The notes beneath the pieces were generated by a model. It saw only the letters and a list, made by a program, of their open reading frames with translations. It made no database searches and was not told the DNA's origin. A stretch of DNA of 64,000 nucleotides from Anaerotruncus colihominis (GTDB lineage: Bacteria; Bacillota; Clostridia; Oscillospirales; Ruminococcaceae), in contig NZ_VIQT01000009.1 in NCBI RefSeq assembly GCF_010206195.1, positions 535,747-599,746 of the forward strand, read 5' to 3'. The position numbers were made by a program, and so were the translations under genes. Positions 59,790 to 64,000 of the stretch are shown one piece after another (within the stretch, counting starts at the first letter, position 1; each line of letters begins with the position of its first letter).

Positions 59790-60734
59790 TCATCTCCTCT
59801 CACGGAATTTTTTGTAAGCGAACACACCTCCAGCGCCCAAGGCCAAAACCACCACGCCAATCATCACAGGGCGTTTCAGGCCGGACAAATCCACAGGCTC
59901 TTTGGCGGTGTCCGGGGTCTCCGTCTGGCCGGGGTCAGAGTCGTGCTGTTCATCGCCGTCAGGGGCTTTGGACTCCTCCGGGGCCTTTTCGCTGCCGAAG
60001 ATGGCGGTGTAGGTGACCACGGCACAGTTGGCCTTGGACACCTCGCCGGTGTAGCTGGCGCTGACGGTGTAGCCGGTAGCGTACCGGCTGCTGGCGGTCC
60101 CGGTATAGCTGGCGGTGGCGGTGTACCGGGTGACAGGGTTGCCCTCGCCGTCCACATCGGCGGTCTCGCTCCACTTCACATCCCCCAAGGTCAGGGTCTT
60201 GCCCTTGTCCTCGATGCTCTTGGGGATGAGGGAGGTATCCGCTTCGGACAGGTTGGGATAGCTGCGGCTGGCGGAGAGGGTGCTGGTCTTGGTGGCGTAG
60301 CCGTCCGTGGTCACCTGGACGCTGGTGTGGTCCAGCCGCAGGATGCCCACATAGCCGTCCTCTGTGGTCACCTCCATCTCCGCATCCAGCCGCTGGAGGA
60401 TAGTCTCCAGATTATTGGTATCGCTGGCCTGGGTGATGGTCTCGGTGTGGGTCTGGATGTCCACCCCCACCTCGTCCTTCCGGGTCATGTCCAGCAGATA
60501 GTAGCGCCGCCCGTTGCGGATGAAGTCCTCGGTGGGGATGAGGCTGGGATCGTCTGCCAGCGAGAGCTGATAGGTCTTGTTGATCCGCAGCTCGTCAAAG
60601 TCGCCGTAGGTGTATTCCTCCACGGAAATGGGGTAGTAGCTGGCGCTCTGGCCCGTGTCCTCTGCGGCCAGGGCGGTGGCGCTTCCGGCCATGACGAGGG
60701 CAAGGGCGCACAGGATGGTGAAAATGCGTTTCAT
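59790..60734 (-). CDS. Secreted single-pass membrane protein, 314 aa
   Basis: A signal peptide (IFTILCALALVMAGSATALA), an extracellular domain rich in Thr, Ser, Tyr and Asp (about 25-245; ASYTGTASSRYATGYTVSAS), an acidic Pro linker, then a membrane helix (PVMIGVVVLALGAGGVFAYK) with a basic end (KFRERR): a type I membrane protein. It ends five bases before the sortase start. Proteins of this layout are typical ICE surface components next to sortase and SpaA-like genes. I cannot name a family. Confidence 0.78.
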   Translation of the reverse strand: MKRIFTILCALALVMAGSATALAAEDTGQSASYYPISVEEYTYGDFDELRINKTYQLSLADDPSLIPTEDFIRNGRRYYLLDMTRKDEVGVDIQTHTETITQASDTNNLETILQRLDAEMEVTTEDGYVGILRLDHTSVQVTTDGYATKTSTLSASRSYPNLSEADTSLIPKSIEDKGKTLTLGDVKWSETADVDGEGNPVTRYTATASYTGTASSRYATGYTVSASYTGEVSKANCAVVTYTAIFGSEKAPEESKAPDGDEQHDSDPGQTETPDTAKEPVDLSGLKRPVMIGVVVLALGAGGVFAYKKFRERR

Positions 60735-60851
60735 GGTATTTTCCTCCGTTTTTTCGTATTTTTTAGCCTGGATGATGAATTATCTGGCAGCGGCCTGACT
60801 GCGTCGTCGCAAGCTCCGTATCCCTCGTCCCGCCGCAAGCGGCAGGACTCG

Positions 60852-60911
60852 CTCACTTCGCTGCTCCTCCTTTTCCCACGGCACCCGCTTCGCTGGGCTG
60901 CCGTGGGAGCC
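60852..60911. repeat. Palindromic repeat copy B
   Basis: Stem CCCACGGCA/TGCCGTGGG (60875-60883 with 60899-60907), 15-base loop, preceded by CTCACTTCGCTGC and a CTCC-rich spacer, and further by a small hairpin GCCGC-AA-GCGGC (about 60832-60843). Related to 33092-33153. Lies just outside the DUF3991 gene's stop. Confidence 0.7.
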
Positions 60912-61856
60912 CTATTTCCCCCTTTCTCTGGTCCGGCCTCGCTGTAGCAGGCACTCGTTCCAATCCTTGCCTTGGGCAGGGGCGCGGACGGATACGGTGT
61001 AGCCTTTTTCTGCGTACTCCGCTTGGAACTTCTCTGTGGCTTCCCTCCCTGGCCCGTCCGCATCCAAGCACAGAACGATCCGCTTCAGGTGTGGATTCTC
61101 CCGCAGGTAGGTGTCCAGCGGGCCTTGGTACAGGCCGCACAGAGCCACGGCGTTGCTCCGCACCTGCCGGTGCAGGGTACAGAAGCTCATCAGGTCGATG
61201 GGAGCCTCGAACACCGCCACCCAATCCAGGGCCGGGTCGCAGGGGAGGCGGAAGGCCACGTTCTTGTCGCTGCCTACCGCATCACCCTTGAAACCGGAGC
61301 CGTTCAGGTCATAGGTGCCGCGCTTGCTGGCGAACACCGGCTTACCGCTGACCTCCCGGCCCACGAACACGCAGTTGTGGTGCAGGCTGTCCTCATAGAG
61401 CAGGCCGGAGTCGATGAAGCCCCGGATGACCTGGGCGGAGATGCCTCTCTTTTGAAGATAGGCAAACACTCGCCGCTGATCTGCATGGGCGATGGGCAGG
61501 GTGAAGACAGGTTTTTCCTTCTTCTGGACAGGCTTGGGGTGGGGGATGGGGGAGTCCCTGGCGCGGCCTCCATTGAACTCCAGCAGGTAGTTCACCGCCT
61601 CCCGGAAATCCTTGCCGCAGAACTCCTGCAAAAACGTGATGGCGTCCCCGCCCGTGCCGTTGGAGTAGCGCTTCCAGGTCCGGCGGTCCTTGATGCGGAG
61701 GCTGTCCATCTCCCTGGTGGTGTGATACCGGCTGCCCAGGCGGCGGACGGTGTAGCCCAAGTGTTCCAGCAGGTCCGGCAGGTCTGTCCCCTTGGCGGTC
61801 TCCATCTCTTCGTCCGTGAATTTCCAGAAATCCTCTGGGTTTGGGGTTCGTCTCGT
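60912..61856 (-). CDS. DUF3991/toprim protein (primase-like), probable ACG start
   Basis: Residues of the N-terminal zinc-finger-like part (FWKFTDEEMETAKGTDLPDL, SRYHTTREMDSLRIKDRRTW) are followed by DUF3991 (KRGISAQVIRGFIDSGLLYE) and a toprim domain with Glu in VFEAPIDLMSF and Asp pair LCLDADGPGREATEK. Such proteins are primase relatives acting on the transferred strand. The only candidate starts are ACG at 61856 (five bases after GGAGGTGA) and a GTG lying inside that site. It follows a strong terminator by some 20 bases. Confidence 0.87.
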   Translation of the reverse strand, partial: TRRTPNPEDFWKFTDEEMETAKGTDLPDLLEHLGYTVRRLGSRYHTTREMDSLRIKDRRTWKRYSNGTGGDAITFLQEFCGKDFREAVNYLLEFNGGRARDSPIPHPKPVQKKEKPVFTLPIAHADQRRVFAYLQKRGISAQVIRGFIDSGLLYEDSLHHNCVFVGREVSGKPVFASKRGTYDLNGSGFKGDAVGSDKNVAFRLPCDPALDWVAVFEAPIDLMSFCTLHRQVRSNAVALCGLYQGPLDTYLRENPHLKRIVLCLDADGPGREATEKFQAEYAEKGYTVSVRAPAQGKDWNECLLQRGRTRERGK

Positions 61857-61879
61857 AGTAGTCACCTCCTTTGGCGAAA

Positions 61880-61931
61880 ACGAAAAGAGGCCCCCAGAGC
61901 ATCCCGGTCTTGGGATGCTCTGGGGGCCTCT
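61880..61931 (-). terminator. Strong terminator between the RHH gene and the transfer genes
   Basis: A 20-bp stem AGAGGCCCCCAGAGCATCCC with its complement, loop of six bases, followed on the minus strand by TTTTCGTTTTC. It lies between the RHH regulator and the DUF3991 gene; no separate promoter is apparent between hairpin and the next ribosome site. Confidence 0.9.
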
Positions 61932-61968
61932 CATCTGCTGTTTGGTTGTCGCCGCCTCACACGGCCCA

Positions 61969-62391
61969 CTACGCGCTCAACGCGGCGGGGGTGTCCTCCT
62001 CCTGGGGCTGGGCGCTGCCGTCCTCCGACCCGGCCTCACAGGGGCTGACACCGGCCTCGTCCACGTCCATCGGCTCACTCATGTTCAGCACTCCGATGAT
62101 TGCGTTCAGGACGAACTCCCGCTGGGTGACCTTCCGGCCCAGGCGGGCGCTCTCTCGCTCCAGGTGCGCCTTGATCCGCTGAAAAAGTTCTTCATCGATT
62201 TGGAAGGCCAGGGTTCGATTCTTGCCATTCGTCATAGCTGCATTTCCTCCATTTTCTTTCATTTCATAGTATTCGAGTAACAGATTGGTGATGTACTGCG
62301 CGGTGGTCAGGCCCGATTCCTCTCTGGCCTCCGTTACTCGGTCGTGGAGGCTGAGTGGTATCTGAGCGCATAGGTTCTTTTTTTGCTCCAT
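61969..62391 (-). CDS. Tandem ribbon-helix-helix regulator, 140 aa
   Basis: ATG at 62391 follows AAGGAG. Two RHH-like units lie in one chain: NLCAQIPLSLHDRVTEAREE with LTTAQYITNLLLEYYE, and RTLAFQIDEELFQRIKAHLE with VTQREFVLNAIIGVL, then an acidic tail. A monomer could thus bind like an RHH dimer. It is the first gene of the minus-strand series, with its own promoter and terminator, and is a good candidate for the master regulator of transfer (inference). Confidence 0.8.
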   Translation of the reverse strand: MEQKKNLCAQIPLSLHDRVTEAREESGLTTAQYITNLLLEYYEMKENGGNAAMTNGKNRTLAFQIDEELFQRIKAHLERESARLGRKVTQREFVLNAIIGVLNMSEPMDVDEAGVSPCEAGSEDGSAQPQEEDTPAALSA

Positions 62392-62424
62392 ACTGCTGTT
62401 CTCCTTTCCGCTGATTGCAAGGCA

Positions 62425-62453
62425 AGTATAGCCGAAAGGCATTGAGAAAGCTA
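62425..62453 (-). promoter_or_regulatory. Promoter of shared type (TAGCTT-17 bp-TATACT)
   Basis: On the minus strand TAGCTT, exactly 17 bp, TATACT, 33 bases before the RHH start codon. The -10 is good and the -35 is the unusual element also seen at 2234-2262 and 37321-37349. Confidence 0.55.
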
Positions 62454-62777
62454 TTACCAACACCACCAAAGAACCAGAGTGCAAATGAAGCAAATGTAAC
62501 AGTGGTGGGAAAACAAAAGCCCCCAGAGCTGCCAGACTTTTCCGGTCACTTTGGGGATAGGCGGATAGCGAGTTTACTCCATCTGTAAAAGGTGGATTTT
62601 GCATCTCTGGTGCGTAATTTTTTTGAAACGGGAGACCGTTTTGAAAAAGCCAACTTTTTGATTTTCTTTCCCGCCTCAATGTTTCTCTTTTGCATGAAAT
62701 ATGTGATTTTATTTTTCTGTTTTTGGGCGGTATCTTTTTCATCTATACAAGGTTTGGAAAAATTAACGATGCGTTCA

Positions 62778-62806
62778 TTGTACCGCCCCGCAATTTATGT
62801 TAATAT
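62778..62806 (+). promoter_or_regulatory. Promoter of the CAP lipoprotein gene
   Basis: TTGTAC, 17 bp, TAATAT on the plus strand, 77 bases before the ATG at 62883. Confidence 0.55.
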
Positions 62807-62882
62807 AAATATGTTCAATATTTGTTTCACCCTAAAATGCTGTATTCTTCCGGCATTTTAAGGTTTTGGAAGGAGTTTCCCT

Positions 62883-63836
62883 ATGAAGAAATATGCATAT
62901 ATATTGGCATTGTTGGTTCTTTTTTCCGGCTGTTCTGCATTACAGGAAAAGCCGGAACCGTCGTCTGTCTCCGCCGTCTCCTCCCTGGCCTCGCCAACAG
63001 CTCCAGACGAATCCAGCGGTGCATCCGCGCAGGAAGATACCCAAGCTGCGCGCGCCCAATTGTACAGCATGATTATGAATACATCCGCTGATATCTCCAA
63101 AATGGATCAGAGCGTGACTGATGCTTTGATTCGTTTGGCGCAAGCTCTCCCAGCTCAGCGGACTGCCGTCCAGGAGGAGGCGCCAGCCGAACCAGTGGTG
63201 GTATCGCCGGACTCTGACGAGCAAATTTCGGCTCAAGCAGAACAGCAGCCTGCCGTTCAGGAGACGCCTGTAACGCAGATGCCATCCGCCCAGGAAGCAA
63301 GCGCGCCCCAAAAAGATACGGCGCCTGCTCAGCCGGCGGATACACAGCCGGCTGATACGATTGAGGAACCTGTCTTAAAACCAAAAGCGACTATTTCCAG
63401 CACCAATTTTTTAAGCAAAGTCGAGGACCAGGTGTTGGCGCTTATCAACGAGGAGCGCATAAATCAGGGGTTCAGCCCGCTTACCTCCGATCCGGACCTG
63501 AAAACGTCCGCACGTATTCGCAGCAAAGAACTTTATGAAAGCGGGACGTTCGCACATCAGCGCCCAAATGGTGATGAATGGAGTACTGTAATTACACAGG
63601 ATGTGCCAATTAAATTCATCGCAGCTGGCGAAAACCTTTGTACCACCGCTTACAACGATCCTAATCTAAACAGCGCCTATGACGCACAGTTTTGGTTCGA
63701 TCGCTGGTATAACAGCCCGGATCATTATGAAAATATGGTGCGGCCCAATTTTACACATGTGGGTGTCGGAATTTATTGTATGGAGAAAGACGGCTTCATT
63801 TACGCTTACGCTACCACGATTTTCGCAGAATTTTAA
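62883..63836 (+). CDS. CAP-domain lipoprotein, 317 aa
   Basis: The signal peptide MKKYAYILALLVLFSGC contains a lipobox (FSGC, Cys17). A long Gln/Ala/Pro-rich linker (about 20-165) leads to a CAP/YkwD domain (VEDQVLALINEERINQGFSP, SYD-like FDRWYNSPDHYENMVRPNFT, HVGVGIYCM). AAGGAG precedes the ATG. It is on the plus strand with its own promoter and a terminator, and its codon and base use differ from the element, so it is probably a host gene next to the insertion. Function of the extracellular CAP domain is unknown. Confidence 0.88.
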   Translation: MKKYAYILALLVLFSGCSALQEKPEPSSVSAVSSLASPTAPDESSGASAQEDTQAARAQLYSMIMNTSADISKMDQSVTDALIRLAQALPAQRTAVQEEAPAEPVVVSPDSDEQISAQAEQQPAVQETPVTQMPSAQEASAPQKDTAPAQPADTQPADTIEEPVLKPKATISSTNFLSKVEDQVLALINEERINQGFSPLTSDPDLKTSARIRSKELYESGTFAHQRPNGDEWSTVITQDVPIKFIAAGENLCTTAYNDPNLNSAYDAQFWFDRWYNSPDHYENMVRPNFTHVGVGIYCMEKDGFIYAYATTIFAEF

Positions 63837-63866
63837 ATTTGCATTGCTACAATCAACACCGTTCTG

Positions 63867-63905
63867 AAAAAGAGCGTGCAATCCGAATGGATTGCACGCT
63901 CTTTT
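63867..63905. terminator. Bidirectional terminator
   Basis: A perfect stem AAAAGAGCGTGCAATCC/GGATTGCACGCTCTTTT around GAAT, with T-runs on both strands. It serves the CAP lipoprotein and the minus-strand gene entering from the right. Confidence 0.9.
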
Positions 63906-63932
63906 CAACAGTACACTTGCTCTACAAAAGCT

Positions 63933-64000
63933 TCAGGCATTCTTGGAAGCGCGGGCTTTCTTGACCTCCTCGGTAAAGAGGGGCAGAATCTTGCAGACAT
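63933..64000 (-). CDS. 3' end of a gene entering from the right edge
   Basis: On the minus strand the frame reads VCKILPLFTEEVKKARASKN then Ala and stop, 28 bases before the shared terminator. Only about 21 codons are visible, so no family can be named; another frame is open as well, but this one has the more natural composition. Confidence 0.4.
   Translation of the reverse strand, partial: VCKILPLFTEEVKKARASKNA

Larger units (their letters stand above)
62392..62882. other. Probable edge region of the element
   Basis: About 490 bases without a gene: the RHH promoter at the left, the CAP lipoprotein promoter (62778-62806) at the right, and between them an AT-rich stretch with a terminator-like imperfect stem (about 62512-62560). 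Composition shifts here from GC-rich element DNA to AT-richer DNA, so an attachment site may lie inside, but none can be pinned down. Confidence 0.45.

Noticed and set aside
62592..62861. An 89-codon plus-strand frame rich in Phe
   Set aside because: No ribosome site, lies across the promoter of the CAP lipoprotein, and its hydrophobicity follows from AT-rich DNA.
1..64000. tRNA, rRNA or a known riboswitch
   Set aside because: I saw no cloverleaf with the conserved T-arm, no rRNA segments and no familiar riboswitch core; this was by reading only, so a covariance-model search could still find one.

Overview
The window looks like most of one large integrative and conjugative element (ICE) of the Tn1549/CTn type from a gut Clostridium-like Firmicute (Oscillospiraceae or Lachnospiraceae kind). 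The grounds are the family set (PcfB/DUF3801, Maff2, PrgI, a VirB4 with a CHAP-domain partner, DUF6017, a MobC plus HxHxH relaxase, serine recombinases), strong GGAGG ribosome sites and moderately high GC with AT-rich cargo islands. No rRNA, tRNA or CRISPR array was seen. Nearly everything is on the minus strand, so the element reads from right (about 62.4 kb) to left (position 1), where it leaves the window.

Layout, right to left on the minus strand. 62.4-57.7 kb: tandem ribbon-helix-helix regulator, strong terminator, DUF3991/toprim protein, secreted membrane protein, sortase, CAP-domain protein. 57.6-50.2 kb: a 2,470-residue surface protein with a thioester domain and about 21 CnaB/SpaA repeats, ending in LPKTGY. 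50.1-31.1 kb: a dense series of overlapping small genes: SSB, ParB-like, ParR/ParM-like, C5 DNA methylase, amidoligase, gamma-glutamylcyclotransferase, SAM synthetase (metK), two PP-loop/PAPS-reductase-like proteins, an N6/N4 methylase, a VapD-like protein and many hypotheticals, a large share with Lys/Arg-rich C-terminal tails. 30.1-16.9 kb: the transfer machine (MobC, relaxase, PcfB, VirD4-like coupling protein, Maff2, DNA methylase, VirB6-like protein, PrgI, VirB4, CHAP hydrolase), with three plus-strand cargo genes inside it. 16.8-15.9 kb: DUF6017 protein.

15.8-1 kb: cargo and recombination modules. A WYL regulator, a uracil-DNA-glycosylase-like protein and an MFS exporter form an AT-rich island. 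A serine recombinase lies next to a possibly truncated conserved protein. A two-component system plus ABC transporter cassette is flanked by 34-bp direct repeats. Then come small regulators, a DinG-like helicase, and a catalytic serine recombinase translationally coupled to a second recombinase-like protein that lacks the catalytic domain. To the right of the element (62.9-64 kb) a plus-strand CAP lipoprotein and the 3' end of another gene look like host chromosome, though the junction itself cannot be placed.

The most unusual signals are: (1) at least seven transfer/accessory genes whose expected start codon is CTG, ATA, ATC or ACG behind a long Shine-Dalgarno (GGAGGTGA-like), with no better start available; (2) a recurrent basic C-terminal tail on otherwise unrelated accessory proteins; (3) three promoters with a shared non-consensus -35 (TAGCTT or TAGCTA) at exactly 17 bp from the -10; (4) palindromic repeats with compensatory stem changes, one of them inside a methylase reading frame; and (5) a duplicated response-regulator box in front of both cassette operons.
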